DNA of 64,000 nt from Mycolicibacterium phlei. GTDB lineage: Bacteria > Actinomycetota > Actinomycetes > Mycobacteriales > Mycobacteriaceae. Both the position numbers and the translations under genes were made by a program. Under the pieces are notes generated by a model that worked only from the letters and a program-made list of their open reading frames with translations, was not told the origin of the DNA and did no database searches. This document shows positions 8,643 through 17,668 of this stretch, one piece after another. Numbering within the stretch: position 1 is the first letter of the stretch; every line of letters starts with the position of its first letter. The DNA is taken from NCBI RefSeq assembly GCF_001583415.1, contig NZ_CP014475.1, positions 1,550,001 to 1,614,000 of the forward strand. The letters are read 5' to 3'.

Positions 8643-9710
8643 TCAGCCGGTGGGTCGCCAGAACCCCTGAAAACCCTGTCCCGCGTTGGTGGTGCGGATC
8701 GGGGAGAGTTTCACCGGGTCGCCCGCCTCGATCATCTGGCCGTTGCCGACGACCATCGCGACGTGGCCGTCCCACACCGCCAGGTCGCCGGGCCGCAGAT
8801 CCCCGAACGCCACCGGCGCGCCGATGTCCTGTTCCTGCGCCAGCCGCGGCAGCGTCAGCCCCGCCTCGCGGTACGCCCACTGGGTCAGCCCGCTGCAGTC
8901 CAGGCCGACGCCGGGCGTGGTGCCGCCCCACTGATACGGCACGCCCAGTTGGGTGAGCGCGTGGCGAACCGCGCTGGCGGCGACCGCGTTCGGGGCGGTC
9001 ACCACGCTGCCGTCGGGCAGTCGCACCGCCACGCCGTCGCCGAAGGCCGCCGCCTCCGGGGTCTCCGGCCGCGCCGCTTCGGCGATCTCGCGCACCAGCG
9101 ACCCGAGCCCGCCGGCGGCCGGCACACCGGCGGAGGCCGCGCCCAACGCGCCCGGCACCCCGCCGCCGGGCGTGACGCCCGACGGTGCGGTGGACGCCGG
9201 AGCGGCCGCGGGCGCGGGGACAGCGGAGGTGACGGCTGAGGTGTGGCCGTCGAGTTCGGCGCGCAGGTCGTCGACCACCGCGACGGCTTCGGCCAGCGCC
9301 CGGCGGGCGTCGTTGACCAGCGCGTCGACCACCTCGGGGGAGTCCAGGTAGGGCTCCAGGGCCCGGGCGCGCGCCTCGAACCCCTCGACGATGTCGCGCA
9401 GCCGCCGGTGGGCCCGCGCCACCGCCGCACCGGCCGCGTCGGCCGAGCGGGCCAGCAGCGCCACCCGCTCGGCGGCGTCCTCCGCGGCCGCGACCGTCGC
9501 CGACACCGCAGCGGCCGCCGCGTCGGCACCCGCCCCCGTCCACGCGTCGGCGGTGCGCCACCAGCCCCGCCCGGTGGCCGCCGCCAGCTCGTCGAGCGCG
9601 GTGCGCACGGCCGTCAGGTCCGCCGCGACGTCGTCGGCGCCGCCGGGCCCGACCAGCGCCGCCATCTCGCGCAGCGGCGCGGTGAGCGCCGCGACCAGCG
9701 CGCCGGACAT
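8643..9710 (-). CDS. WXG-domain / NlpC-P60 cell-wall peptidase fusion, likely type VII secreted
   Basis: This is a 355-aa protein. Residues 1-165 are Ala-rich helices with W57-T58-G59 in a helical hairpin, as in ESX/WXG100-type domains. A Pro/Ala/Gly linker follows, and residues about 235-355 form an NlpC/P60 domain. Catalytic candidates are C272 in LDCSGL and H316 in DGHVAMV. Such domains cut D-Glu-DAP links in peptidoglycan stem peptides. There is no Sec signal peptide, so the WXG-like domain is the plausible export module. It starts 1 bp after the EspC-like gene stops. In M. tuberculosis this place holds sapM, as I recall. Confidence 0.8.
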   Translation of the reverse strand: MSGALVAALTAPLREMAALVGPGGADDVAADLTAVRTALDELAAATGRGWWRTADAWTGAGADAAAAAVSATVAAAEDAAERVALLARSADAAGAAVARAHRRLRDIVEGFEARARALEPYLDSPEVVDALVNDARRALAEAVAVVDDLRAELDGHTSAVTSAVPAPAAAPASTAPSGVTPGGGVPGALGAASAGVPAAGGLGSLVREIAEAARPETPEAAAFGDGVAVRLPDGSVVTAPNAVAASAVRHALTQLGVPYQWGGTTPGVGLDCSGLTQWAYREAGLTLPRLAQEQDIGAPVAFGDLRPGDLAVWDGHVAMVVGNGQMIEAGDPVKLSPIRTTNAGQGFQGFWRPTG

Positions 9711-9711
9711 G

Positions 9712-9999
9712 TCAGAGTCCGCCCACCCGGGCGCCGACGCGCCCGTCGGCGTCGTCGTAGGCGGTCGCCGCCCGGGCCGCGCTCACCGCGGTCTGCGCCA
9801 TCCGGTCACGCAGCGCGGCCACCGCCTCGGCCTCGCGCGCCAGCGCCGCCCGCAGCGCGGCCACGAAATCGGCGCCGACGGGGCCGAGGCCCGCCGGGGT
9901 GGGGGTGTTGGACAGTCGGGCCGCGATCGCGGTGAGCTCGTCGGCGTGGGCGGTGTGGGCGGCGGCCAGCGCCCGGATCGCGTCGGTGTCGGCGTGCAT
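9712..9999 (-). CDS. EspC/DUF2580-like small ESX-type partner protein
   Basis: This 95-aa helical protein resembles the small ESX-1 secretion-associated (EspC/DUF2580) group: helix, Pro-Gly turn near residues 33-40, helix, then Y81-D-D-A-D85. That last element fits the YxxxD/E type VII secretion signal, which lies just after the second helix in known substrates. It is immediately upstream of the WXG-NlpC/P60 gene with a 1-bp gap, the arrangement expected of a co-secreted heterodimer. The ATG at 9999 is the only good start. The substrate assignment is inferred from motif and context. Confidence 0.65.
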   Translation of the reverse strand: MHADTDAIRALAAAHTAHADELTAIAARLSNTPTPAGLGPVGADFVAALRAALAREAEAVAALRDRMAQTAVSAARAATAYDDADGRVGARVGGL

Positions 10000-10049
10000 G
10001 TCGGTAGGACGCGGCGCGGCCGTGGGCGGTTCCCGTTAAGGTCTGCCCC

Positions 10050-10673
10050 ATGGATGTGCGCGTCGTCGATCACCCTCTCGCGGCGGCACGGTTGACCACC
10101 CTGCGCGACGAGGCCACCGACAACGCCGCATTCCGCGCGGCGCTGCGTGACCTGACCCTGATGCTCGTCTACGAGGCCACTCGCGACGCGGCGGTGCAGA
10201 CGGTGCCCGTGCGGACCCCGGTCGCCGAGACCACCGGCTGCCGGCTGGCCAACCCGCCGCTGCTGGTGCCCGTGCTGCGGGCCGGGCTCGGCATGGTCGA
10301 CCAGGCGCACGCGCTGATCCCCGAGGCCCAGGTCGGGTTCGTCGGGGTGGTGCGCGACGAGGAGACCCATCTGCCGACGCCGTACCTGGCGTCGCTGCCC
10401 GACGACCTGAGCACCCAGCCGGTGTTCGTGCTCGACCCGATGCTGGCGACGGGCGGCTCGATGGTGCACACCCTGGAGCTGCTCTACAGCCGCGACGCCG
10501 TCGACGTCACCGCGATCTGCGTCGTCGCCGCTCCGGAAGGCATTGCGGCGCTGGAGAAGGCCGCACCCGACGTCCGGCTCTACACCGCGACGGTCGACTA
10601 CGGCCTCAACGAGTCCGCCTACATCGTGCCGGGCCTCGGCGACGCCGGTGACCGGCAGTTCGGTCCGCGCTAG
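10050..10673 (+). CDS. upp: Uracil phosphoribosyltransferase
   Basis: This 207-aa enzyme joins uracil and PRPP to give UMP. The PRPP loop DPMLATGGS is at residues 129-137, and the uracil-binding C-terminus [12 protein letters not shown] is intact. It is transcribed away from the EspC-like gene with a 50-bp gap and converges on pmmB with only 7 bp between stop codons. Together with Cdd and DeoA it completes uracil salvage. The gap holds a short direct repeat, CTAGAGAGCTG, twice at the two stops. Confidence 0.97.
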   Translation: MDVRVVDHPLAAARLTTLRDEATDNAAFRAALRDLTLMLVYEATRDAAVQTVPVRTPVAETTGCRLANPPLLVPVLRAGLGMVDQAHALIPEAQVGFVGVVRDEETHLPTPYLASLPDDLSTQPVFVLDPMLATGGSMVHTLELLYSRDAVDVTAICVVAAPEGIAALEKAAPDVRLYTATVDYGLNESAYIVPGLGDAGDRQFGPR

Positions 10674-10680
10674 AGAGCTG

Positions 10681-12297
10681 CTAGAGAGCTTCGGCCGCGT
10701 CGACGAGGTCGGCCTGGATCCGCCGCGCCCGCGCCCGCGCGGCGGTCAGGTCGTCGGTCGGTGCGCAGCGGACCTCGATGTAGGACTTGACTTTCGGTTC
10801 GGTGCCCGACGGGCGCACCACGACCCGCACCGCGGTGTCGGGGTCGCCGCCGGCCAGGATCACCGCGTCGGTGCCGGGCGCGAGGTCGGTGACCGTGGCG
10901 GCGAATCCGGCGAGCCGCTGCGGCGGTGTCTGCCGCAGCCGGGCCATCACGGCGGCGGCCTCGTCGGGGTCGGCCACCACCTTCGTCACCGCGGTGGTGG
11001 TGTGCACCCCGTGCCTGCGGGCCAGGCCGTCGAGCGCGTCGAGCACGGTGTGCCCGCGGTCGCGCAGCGCGGCAACCAGATCGCACACCAGCACCGCCGC
11101 GCTGATGCCGTCCTTGTCGCGCACCGCCGACGGGTCGACACAGTGGCCGATCGCCTCCTCGTAGGCGTACACCAGCGTGCAGCCGGGCAGGTCGGCGTCG
11201 GCGCGCGACAACCACTTGAAGCCGGTCGGCGTCTCGACGTGGCGGGCGCCGTGGTCGGCGGCGATCGCCGCCAGCATGCGCGACGACACCAGCGAGCTGG
11301 CCACCACCGTCGCCTCGGCGACCGGGCCGGGATCGAGTTGGGAGAGGATGTAATCGCCGAGCAGCCAACCGGTTTCGTCGCCGGAGAGCATGCGCCAGCC
11401 GTCCGGGGTGGGGATGCCGACCGCGCAGCGGTCCGCGTCGGGGTCCAGGGCGATCGCGACCTCGGCGTCGACCTCGGCGGCCCGTTTCAGCAGCGCCGCC
11501 ACCGCGGCCGGGTCCTCCGGGTTGGGGTAGGTCACGGTCGGGAAGTCGGGGTCGGGGGTGAACTGCTCCTCGACGACGTGCACGTCGTCGAACCCGGCCA
11601 GCGCCAAGGCGTCCAGCGCGTACTCGCCGCCCACGCCGTGCAGAGGGGTCAGCGCGACGCGCACCGACCCGTGGGTGCGCCGCACCCCGGCCGCCCGTTC
11701 GAGGTAGCGCTGGATCTCGCCCAGACCGGCCGGGGTCACCGGGGCGCGCGGGATCTGGTCGGCGGGCGGCGCTTCGGCCATCGCCTGCTCGATCTCGCGG
11801 TCGGTGGGGGAGATGATCGGGTAGCCGCCCTCGAAGTACACCTTGTAGCCGTTGTCGGTGGGCGGGTTGTGTGAGGCGGTGATCTGGACACCCGCCGCGG
11901 CGGGCAGGCTGCGCACCGTGAAGGCGACGACGGGCGTGGGCACCGCGGCCAGGAACAGCGTCACCGGAAAGCCCTGCGCGGCAAGCACTTCAGCGGCGGC
12001 GAGCGCGAACTCGTCGGAGCCGTGCCGGGTGTCGCGGCCGACGACGACGTCCTGGCCGGCCAGTCCGCGGTCGGTGAGCACCTTGGCGACGGCCCAGCTG
12101 GCGCGCAGCACCACCGCGAGGTTCATCCCGTCGGGGCCGGCGCGCAGCGGACCGCGCAGGCCCGCGGTGCCGAACGTCAGCGGACGCGCGAAGCGGCGCT
12201 CGAGTTCGTCGGGGGAGCAGGCGCGCAGCTCGGCGACCGACTCCGGGTCGGGGTCGTGGGCGATCCACTCCTGCGCGGTGTCGAGGGTGCCGGTCAT
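10681..12297 (-). CDS. pmmB: Phosphomannomutase/phosphopentomutase-type phosphohexomutase
   Basis: This is a 538-aa alpha-D-phosphohexomutase. The phosphoserine loop TASHNP places the active serine at S142; the metal loop is DPDADR with D284, D286 and D288; sugar and phosphate loops are EEAIG and RPSGTEPK. In M. tuberculosis the homologue is named PmmB, but its place among nucleoside salvage genes would also suit interconversion of deoxyribose-1- and -5-phosphate; substrate cannot be decided from sequence. The ATG at 12297 overlaps the MarR stop as ATGA, so pmmB is probably co-transcribed with the regulator. Confidence 0.9.
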   Translation of the reverse strand: MTGTLDTAQEWIAHDPDPESVAELRACSPDELERRFARPLTFGTAGLRGPLRAGPDGMNLAVVLRASWAVAKVLTDRGLAGQDVVVGRDTRHGSDEFALAAAEVLAAQGFPVTLFLAAVPTPVVAFTVRSLPAAAGVQITASHNPPTDNGYKVYFEGGYPIISPTDREIEQAMAEAPPADQIPRAPVTPAGLGEIQRYLERAAGVRRTHGSVRVALTPLHGVGGEYALDALALAGFDDVHVVEEQFTPDPDFPTVTYPNPEDPAAVAALLKRAAEVDAEVAIALDPDADRCAVGIPTPDGWRMLSGDETGWLLGDYILSQLDPGPVAEATVVASSLVSSRMLAAIAADHGARHVETPTGFKWLSRADADLPGCTLVYAYEEAIGHCVDPSAVRDKDGISAAVLVCDLVAALRDRGHTVLDALDGLARRHGVHTTTAVTKVVADPDEAAAVMARLRQTPPQRLAGFAATVTDLAPGTDAVILAGGDPDTAVRVVVRPSGTEPKVKSYIEVRCAPTDDLTAARARARRIQADLVDAAEAL

Positions 12298-12746
12298 GAC
12301 GTCAGTGTGCCCACATTCGATTCGGCGTACGCCAGCTTGCGCAGCACCGGGGCGACGAGCATCAGCAGGTCGAACTCCAGCTGGGTGAGGTTGTCGCGCA
12401 TGGTGGCGTACAGCCATGCGTCGCGCTCGGCGCGGTCGCGCTCGAGCAGGTCCTTACCGGCGTCGGTGAGGTCGATGAGCTGGCGGCGCCGGTCGTCGGG
12501 GTCGGGCCTGCGGGTGATCAGGCCACGGCTGACGAGCTCGTTGAGGCCGTCGGTCAGCGACTGTGCGCGCACGCCCATCCGGGTGCCGAGCTCGGCCGGG
12601 GTGGTGGTGCCGGCGCGGCTGATCTCGCCGAGCAGCTGTAGCTGGCTCAGCGGCAGCCCGTGGTCGGGGCGGTGTCTGCGCAGTTGGCGCGTGAGCGCCA
12701 TCATCGCCTCCCGCAGCTCGGTCGCCGCGGACACACTGCGGTCCAT
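12294..12746 (-). CDS. MarR-family transcriptional regulator
   Basis: This 150-aa winged-helix regulator has the recognition segment TTPAELGTRMGVRAQSLTDGLNELVSRGLI and the wing RRPDPDDRRRQLIDLTDAG, which are typical of MarR. The start at ATG 12746 is preceded by TATAAC only 7 bp upstream, which suggests a leaderless message. Its stop overlaps pmmB by 4 bp. The divergent neighbour is an AbrB-family membrane protein, so it may control both directions. The ligand is unknown. Confidence 0.85.
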   Translation of the reverse strand: MDRSVSAATELREAMMALTRQLRRHRPDHGLPLSQLQLLGEISRAGTTTPAELGTRMGVRAQSLTDGLNELVSRGLITRRPDPDDRRRQLIDLTDAGKDLLERDRAERDAWLYATMRDNLTQLEFDLLMLVAPVLRKLAYAESNVGTLTS

Positions 12747-12748
12747 AA

Positions 12749-12766
12749 ACCAAGTTATACCTTGGT
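12749..12766. promoter_or_regulatory. Candidate MarR operator overlapping a leaderless -10
   Basis: The inverted repeat ACCAAG-TTATAC-CTTGGT lies just before the MarR start codon. On the minus strand its centre reads TATAAC, a good -10 element 7 bp before ATG 12746. A MarR dimer bound here would block its own promoter. The same site is about 66 bp upstream of the divergent AbrB-family gene. Confidence 0.5.
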
Positions 12767-12831
12767 AATTTGTCGAATCGGAAGATATCGAACAGGAAAT
12801 TTCCCGGTTGCGGTCATGAGTTGCCAAGAGA

Positions 12832-13974
12832 ATGCTTGATATTGCGATGCCCTGGACGAAGACGGCCATGAGATGGCTCCTGCTGGCGGCGGTGACGGTC
12901 GTGGTCACCTGGCCGCTGGAGCTCGTCGGCGTCCCGTCGGCGGCGCTGTTCGCGGCGCTGGTGGTGGGCATCGCGCTGGCGCTGGCCGCCGTCGCACCCG
13001 CCCGGGTGCCGCGCCGGCTGGGCGTCGCCGCCCAGGGCGTGCTGGGCGTCTACATCGGCACGATGGTGCACCAGGACGCGGTCGCCGAGCTGGGCCCGCA
13101 CTGGCCGCTGGTGATCGGCATCGCGTTCGCCACGCTGGTGCTGAGCGTGGCCTGCGGTGCGCTGCTGGCGCTGCACCGCGGCGTCAGCGTGCTCACCGGG
13201 TCGCTGGCGCTGGTGGCCGGCGGGGCCTCCGGCCTGGTCGCGATCGCCCGCGAACTCGGCGGCGACGACCGGGTGGTGTCGGTGGTGCAGTACCTGCGGG
13301 TGGCCCTGGTGACCGCGTCGATGCCCGTCGTCGTCACGCTGGTCTACCACGCGGACCGCTCCCGCCCCACCTTCATCGCCGAAACCGAGTCCGCGCCTTG
13401 GTATCTCAGCCTGGCCATGCTGGTCGGGCTGGTGGTCGTCGGTGCGCTGGCCGGCCGGCTGGTGCACCTGCCCGGCGCCGGCCTGCTCGGCCCGCTGGCG
13501 CTGACGGTGGCCCTCGAGCTCAGCGGCTACTCGTTCGGGCTGGCGGTGCCGGTGGTGCTGGTCCAGCTCGGCTACGCGGTGATCGGCTGGCAGGCCGGGC
13601 TGGCGTTCACCCGCGAGTCGCTGCGCACCGTGGGGCGCACGCTGCCCACCGCGATCGGGCTGATCGCCGTGCTCGGCGTCGTCACCGCCGGGCTCGGTGT
13701 GCTGCTGTCGCGGCTGACCGGGCTGTCCCTGCTGGAGGGCTACCTGGCGACCAGCCCGGGCGGCGTCTACGCCGTGCTGGCGACCGCGGTGGAGACCGGC
13801 TCCGATGTCACGTTCATCATCGCCGCGCAGGTGGTGCGGATCCTGATGATGCTGTTCGCCGCGCCGCTGCTGGCGCGGGGCGTGGTGTGGCTGAGCCGGC
13901 GGCTGGGCGACGGGGATGGTCAGAGCCGGGCGATCACCGAGGCCAGCAGGGAACCCATCCGGGTCGCCGACTGA
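12832..13974 (+). CDS. AbrB-family (AmoA-like) integral membrane protein
   Basis: This 380-aa protein has about ten hydrophobic segments in two similar halves, as in the AbrB/ammonia monooxygenase-like family (Pfam PF05145). The repeated [14 protein letters not shown] and [18 protein letters not shown] segments with the following A-A-Q-V-V-R-I-L-M are the family signature of the duplicated unit. Two starts are possible, ATG 12832 and ATG 12847; the first is listed. Function is uncertain in this family, and a regulatory or transport role has been proposed. Its 3' end overlaps the convergent deoD by 55 bp. Confidence 0.8.
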   Translation: MLDIAMPWTKTAMRWLLLAAVTVVVTWPLELVGVPSAALFAALVVGIALALAAVAPARVPRRLGVAAQGVLGVYIGTMVHQDAVAELGPHWPLVIGIAFATLVLSVACGALLALHRGVSVLTGSLALVAGGASGLVAIARELGGDDRVVSVVQYLRVALVTASMPVVVTLVYHADRSRPTFIAETESAPWYLSLAMLVGLVVVGALAGRLVHLPGAGLLGPLALTVALELSGYSFGLAVPVVLVQLGYAVIGWQAGLAFTRESLRTVGRTLPTAIGLIAVLGVVTAGLGVLLSRLTGLSLLEGYLATSPGGVYAVLATAVETGSDVTFIIAAQVVRILMMLFAAPLLARGVVWLSRRLGDGDGQSRAITEASREPIRVAD

Positions 13975-14717
13975 CGGCCGGCCTCCAGCACCTCTTCGTG
14001 GTTGAGCGGCGCACCCGTCATCCCCGCCGCCAGGTTCGTCACCAGCGACACCCCGAGCACCGCCGCACCGGCCTCCCGCGCGGCGATCGTCTCGTGCACC
14101 GTCGACATGCCGACCAGGTCGGCGCCCAGCGTGCGCAGCATCCGGATCTCGGCGGGCGTCTCGTACTGCGGGCCGGGCAGCCCGGCGTAGACGCCCTCGG
14201 CCAGGGTCGGGTCGATCTCGCGGGCCAGCGCGCGCAGCCGCGGCGTGTACGCGTCGACCATGTCGACGAACCGCGGTCCCACTAGCGGGGAACGCCCGGT
14301 CAGGTTGAGGTGGTCGCTGATCAGCACCGGCTGGCCGACGGTGAAGTCGGCGCGCAGCCCGCCGGCGGCGTTGGTCAGCACCACGGTGCCCACCCCGGCC
14401 GCGCAGGCGGTGCGCACCGGGTGCACGACGTGGCGCAGGTCGTGGCCCTCGTAGGCGTGGATGCGGCCGACGAACACCAGCACCCGGTGCCCGCCGATCG
14501 GCACGGACAGCACCTGCCCGCCGTGGCCCTCGGCGGTGGGTGGGGTGAAGCCGGGCAGCTCGGCGACCGGCAGCACCGCGACCGGGTCGCCCAGCTCGCG
14601 CACCGCGGGCGCCCAGCCCGACCCGAGCACCACGGCGACGTCGTGGCGCGCGACGCCGGTGCGTTCGGCGATCGCCCTGGCGGCCTGGGTGGCGGCCTGC
14701 ATCTCCGGTGCGGTCAC
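13920..14717 (-). CDS. deoD: Purine nucleoside phosphorylase
   Basis: This is a 265-aa trimeric-type purine nucleoside phosphorylase that releases hypoxanthine or guanine from inosine and guanosine. Visible features are the phosphate loop [16 protein letters not shown], the base site LTNAAGGLR, and [14 protein letters not shown] 14717 is chosen because it gives the N-terminal length I remember for the mycobacterial enzyme; ATG 14702 is the alternative. It would take inosine from adenosine deaminase onward. The 55-bp convergent overlap with the membrane protein gene looks real because both C-termini are conserved. Confidence 0.92.
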   Translation of the reverse strand: MTAPEMQAATQAARAIAERTGVARHDVAVVLGSGWAPAVRELGDPVAVLPVAELPGFTPPTAEGHGGQVLSVPIGGHRVLVFVGRIHAYEGHDLRHVVHPVRTACAAGVGTVVLTNAAGGLRADFTVGQPVLISDHLNLTGRSPLVGPRFVDMVDAYTPRLRALAREIDPTLAEGVYAGLPGPQYETPAEIRMLRTLGADLVGMSTVHETIAAREAGAAVLGVSLVTNLAAGMTGAPLNHEEVLEAGRQSATRMGSLLASVIARL

Positions 14718-14772
14718 AGTGGGCGAGCCTAGCCCCGGCAGCCGCCCCGGGATGCAGTGAGATACTGCGAAG

Positions 14773-15954
14773 ATGCCAGCAGTCGCCGCGCCGGACGCCG
14801 TCGAGGACGCCGTCACCCGGCGCCGCGGTGATCTGGTGGAGCTGTCGCACTCCATCCACGCCGAACCCGAACTGGCCTTCGCCGAACACCGCAGCTGCGC
14901 CAAGGCCCAGGCCCTGGTCGCCGAACGCGGCTTCGAGATCCAGGCCGGCGCCGGCGGGCTGGAGACCGCGTTTCGCGCCGTCTACGGCAGCGGCCCACTG
15001 GTCGTCGGGGTGTGCGCCGAGTACGACGCGCTGCCCGGCCTCGGGCACGCCTGCGGGCACAACATCATCGCCGCGGCCGGGGTGGGCACCGCGCTGGCGC
15101 TGGCCGACGTCGCCGACGAGCTCGGGCTGACGGTGGTGCTGCTGGGCACCCCCGCCGAGGAGGCCGGCGGCGGAAAGGTGTTGATGCTCAACGCCGGAGC
15201 GTTCGACGACATCACCGTGTCGGTGATGCTGCATCCCGGCCCGCACGACATCGCGGCCGCCCGCTCGCTGGCGCTGTCGCAGGTCGCGGTGCGCTACGAG
15301 GGCCGGGAGGCGCACGCCGCCGTCGCGCCGTACCTGGGGCTCAACGCCGTCGACGCGGTCACCGTCGCACAGGTGGCGATCGGGCTGCTGCGCCAGCAGA
15401 TGGCGCCCGGGCAGATGGCGCACGGCATCGTCACCGACGGCGGGCAGGCCACCAACGTGATCCCCGCGCGCGCCGAGATGCAGTACACGATGCGCGCCAC
15501 CGACTCGGCCTCGCTGCGCGAGCTCGAGGCGCGGATGGCGGACTGCTTCCTGGCCGGTGCGGTGGCCACCGGCTGCTCCTACGACGTGCGCGAGACCGAA
15601 CCCAGCTACCTCGAGCTGACCCCCGACGCGTGGCTGGCCGAGACGTTCCGCGCCGAGATGCAGCGGCTGGGCCGCTCCCCGGTGGGACCCGAGCTGGAGG
15701 CCGCGCTGCCGCTGGGCAGCACCGACATGGGCAACGTCACCCAGGTGATGCCGGGCATCCACCCGATCGTCGGCGTCGACGCCGGCGGCGCCTCGGTGCA
15801 CCAGCCGGCGTTCGCCGATGCGGCCGGGGGACCCGACGGGGACCGCGCCGTGGTGGAGGGCGCGATCATGCTGGCCCGCACCGTGGTGCGGCTGGCGCAG
15901 ACCCCCGCCGAGCGGGACCGGGTGCTGGAACTGCAGGCGAGGCGGGCGTCATGA
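14773..15954 (+). CDS. amiB1: M20-family amidohydrolase AmiB1
   Basis: This 393-aa protein belongs to the M20/M40 amidohydrolases such as aminobenzoyl-glutamate or N-acyl amino acid hydrolases. The di-metal site is in [17 protein letters not shown] and [10 protein letters not shown], followed by a dimerisation lid and the C-terminal metal histidine in [11 protein letters not shown]. In M. tuberculosis the homologue is called AmiB1, and the substrate is not established. Its stop overlaps amiA1 by 4 bp (ATGA), and the two paralogues are one operon. The gap to the divergent deoD is only 55 bp. Confidence 0.88.
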   Translation: MPAVAAPDAVEDAVTRRRGDLVELSHSIHAEPELAFAEHRSCAKAQALVAERGFEIQAGAGGLETAFRAVYGSGPLVVGVCAEYDALPGLGHACGHNIIAAAGVGTALALADVADELGLTVVLLGTPAEEAGGGKVLMLNAGAFDDITVSVMLHPGPHDIAAARSLALSQVAVRYEGREAHAAVAPYLGLNAVDAVTVAQVAIGLLRQQMAPGQMAHGIVTDGGQATNVIPARAEMQYTMRATDSASLRELEARMADCFLAGAVATGCSYDVRETEPSYLELTPDAWLAETFRAEMQRLGRSPVGPELEAALPLGSTDMGNVTQVMPGIHPIVGVDAGGASVHQPAFADAAGGPDGDRAVVEGAIMLARTVVRLAQTPAERDRVLELQARRAS

Positions 15955-17123
15955 GCGTGTTGCCGCACGCCGCCGCCCGGTGGCTGTCCGCCCACTTCGA
16001 CGACCTCGTGGAGTGGCGCCGCCACATCCACCGGCACCCCGAGCTGGGCCGCCAGGAGTTCGCGACCACGCAGTTCGTCGCCTCCAAGCTGGCCGAGGCC
16101 GGGCTGAACCCGAAGGTGCTGCCCGGCGGCACCGGGCTGACCTGCGATCTGGGGCCCGACGACGGGCAGCGGATCGCGCTGCGCGCCGACATGGACGCAC
16201 TGCCGATGCCGGACCGCAGCGGGGCGCCGTACGCGTCGCTGGTGCCCAACGTCGCGCACGCCTGCGGGCACGACGGGCACACCGCGATCCTGCTCGGCAC
16301 GGCGCTGGCGCTGGCGTCGGTGCCGGAACTGCCGGTCGGGGTGCGGCTGATCTTCCAGGCCGCCGAGGAGCTGATGCCCGGCGGCGCGCTGGACGCCATC
16401 GCCGCAGGCGCGCTGACCGGGGTGTCGCGGATCTTCGCACTGCACTGCGACCCGCGGCTGGCGGTCGGCAAGGTCGCGGTGCGGCAGGGCCCGATCACGT
16501 CGGCGGCCGACCAGCTCGAGGTGACGCTGCACTCGCCGGGCGGGCACACGTCGCGTCCGCACCTGACCGGTGACCTGGTCTACGGGCTGGGCACTCTGAT
16601 CACCGGGGTGCCCGGGGTGCTGTCGCGGCGCATCGACCCGCGCAACAGCACGGTGATGGTGTGGGGTGCGGTCAACGCCGGCGTCGCCGCCAACGCGATC
16701 CCGCAGACCGGCACCCTGGCCGGCACCATCCGCACCGCCAGCCGCGACACCTGGGTCACGCTGGAATCGATTATGCGCGAGATCATTTCGTCGCTGCTGG
16801 CGCCGCTGGGGCTGGAGCACACCGTGCAGTACCGGCGCGGGGTGCCGCCGGTGGTCAACGAGGAGATCTCGACGCGGATCCTGACCCACGCGATCGAGAG
16901 CATCGGCCCCGACGTGCTGGCCGACACCCGCCAGTCCGGCGGCGGCGAGGACTTCTCCTGGTACCTGGAGGAGGTGCCCGGCGCGATGGCCCGCCTCGGC
17001 GTGTGGAGCGGCCGCGGCCCGCAGCTGGACCTGCACCAGCCGACGTTCGACCTCGACGAGCGGGCGCTGGCGATCGGGGTGCGGCTGATGGTCAACATCG
17101 TCGACCAGGCCGCGCAGCTCTAG
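15951..17123 (+). CDS. amiA1: M20-family amidohydrolase AmiA1
   Basis: This 390-aa paralogue of the preceding gene is closer to hippurate/IAA-amino acid hydrolases. Metal ligands are in RADMDALPM, HACGHDGHTA and QAAEELMPGGA, with the lid SPGGHTSRPH and a C-terminal GGEDFSWYLE. ATG 15951 is fixed by the ATGA overlap with amiB1; the frame remains open upstream but only as a shadow. The pair probably acts on different acylated amino acids or peptides. Substrate is unknown. Confidence 0.88.
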   Translation: MSVLPHAAARWLSAHFDDLVEWRRHIHRHPELGRQEFATTQFVASKLAEAGLNPKVLPGGTGLTCDLGPDDGQRIALRADMDALPMPDRSGAPYASLVPNVAHACGHDGHTAILLGTALALASVPELPVGVRLIFQAAEELMPGGALDAIAAGALTGVSRIFALHCDPRLAVGKVAVRQGPITSAADQLEVTLHSPGGHTSRPHLTGDLVYGLGTLITGVPGVLSRRIDPRNSTVMVWGAVNAGVAANAIPQTGTLAGTIRTASRDTWVTLESIMREIISSLLAPLGLEHTVQYRRGVPPVVNEEISTRILTHAIESIGPDVLADTRQSGGGEDFSWYLEEVPGAMARLGVWSGRGPQLDLHQPTFDLDERALAIGVRLMVNIVDQAAQL

Positions 17124-17138
17124 CGCGGGCCGTCCTCG

Positions 17139-17627
17139 CTACAGGCGGTCGCTGATGCTGCCCGGCCCGACGTTGCGCGACGGGCGGGTGCGCAGGTCGT
17201 GCACGTACTCCGGGGGCGCCCCGGCGATCTCGGCGGCGTCGGCCATCACGCCCAGATAGCGCGCCGACGGCAGCCCGCCCTCCCAGGCGTCGACCACGTA
17301 CAACCAGGCCAGCACGGGATCGGTGCTGGTGTCCGACGAGATCCGGTCCACCCGGCAGCGGATCTTCTTGTGGATGCCGAGTTCGGCGCCCTCCCAGCGG
17401 TCGAGGGCCTCCTCGTCCTCCTTGGTCATGTCGTAGAGCACGACGAAGACCTTCGACGTCGGATCCTCGACCACGGTGGCGAGCGCGCCTTCCCAGCCGA
17501 TGTCCTCACCGGCGAACGTCAGTCGCCAACCGTGCAGCCACCCCGTGCCCGCCATCGGCGAGTGGGGTGCACGCTGCAGCATCTGCTCAGGATCCATGTT
17601 GGACCCGTAGGCGGCGTAGAGCGGCAC
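17139..17627 (-). CDS. Gamma-glutamylcyclotransferase (AIG2)-like protein
   Basis: This is a 162-aa protein with the family start YAAYGSNMDPEQM, the GxWxLxF-like strand GWRLTFAGE and a conserved acidic segment EEALDRWEGAELG. The GGCT/AIG2 fold usually makes 5-oxoproline from gamma-glutamyl amines, but the actual substrate in mycobacteria is not known. It begins with GTG 17627 and is divergent from lpdA with a 41-bp gap. Position matches Rv3304 as I remember it. Confidence 0.8.
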   Translation of the reverse strand: MPLYAAYGSNMDPEQMLQRAPHSPMAGTGWLHGWRLTFAGEDIGWEGALATVVEDPTSKVFVVLYDMTKEDEEALDRWEGAELGIHKKIRCRVDRISSDTSTDPVLAWLYVVDAWEGGLPSARYLGVMADAAEIAGAPPEYVHDLRTRPSRNVGPGSISDRL

Positions 17628-17668
17628 CAGGAAAGAGTAAGGCCTGCCGCCGCGATAGGTTGAAGGGC

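Noticed and set aside
10674..10690. Short direct repeat CTAGAGAGCTG at the upp/pmmB stops as a recombination or attachment site
   Set aside because: It is only 11 bp and lies between two ordinary conserved genes, with no mobile gene near.
12814..15801. 995-codon minus-strand frame
   Set aside because: It runs antisense to the AbrB-family gene and amiB1 and crosses deoD out of frame. The composition (Arg, Gly, Gln, His) is that of a shadow frame.
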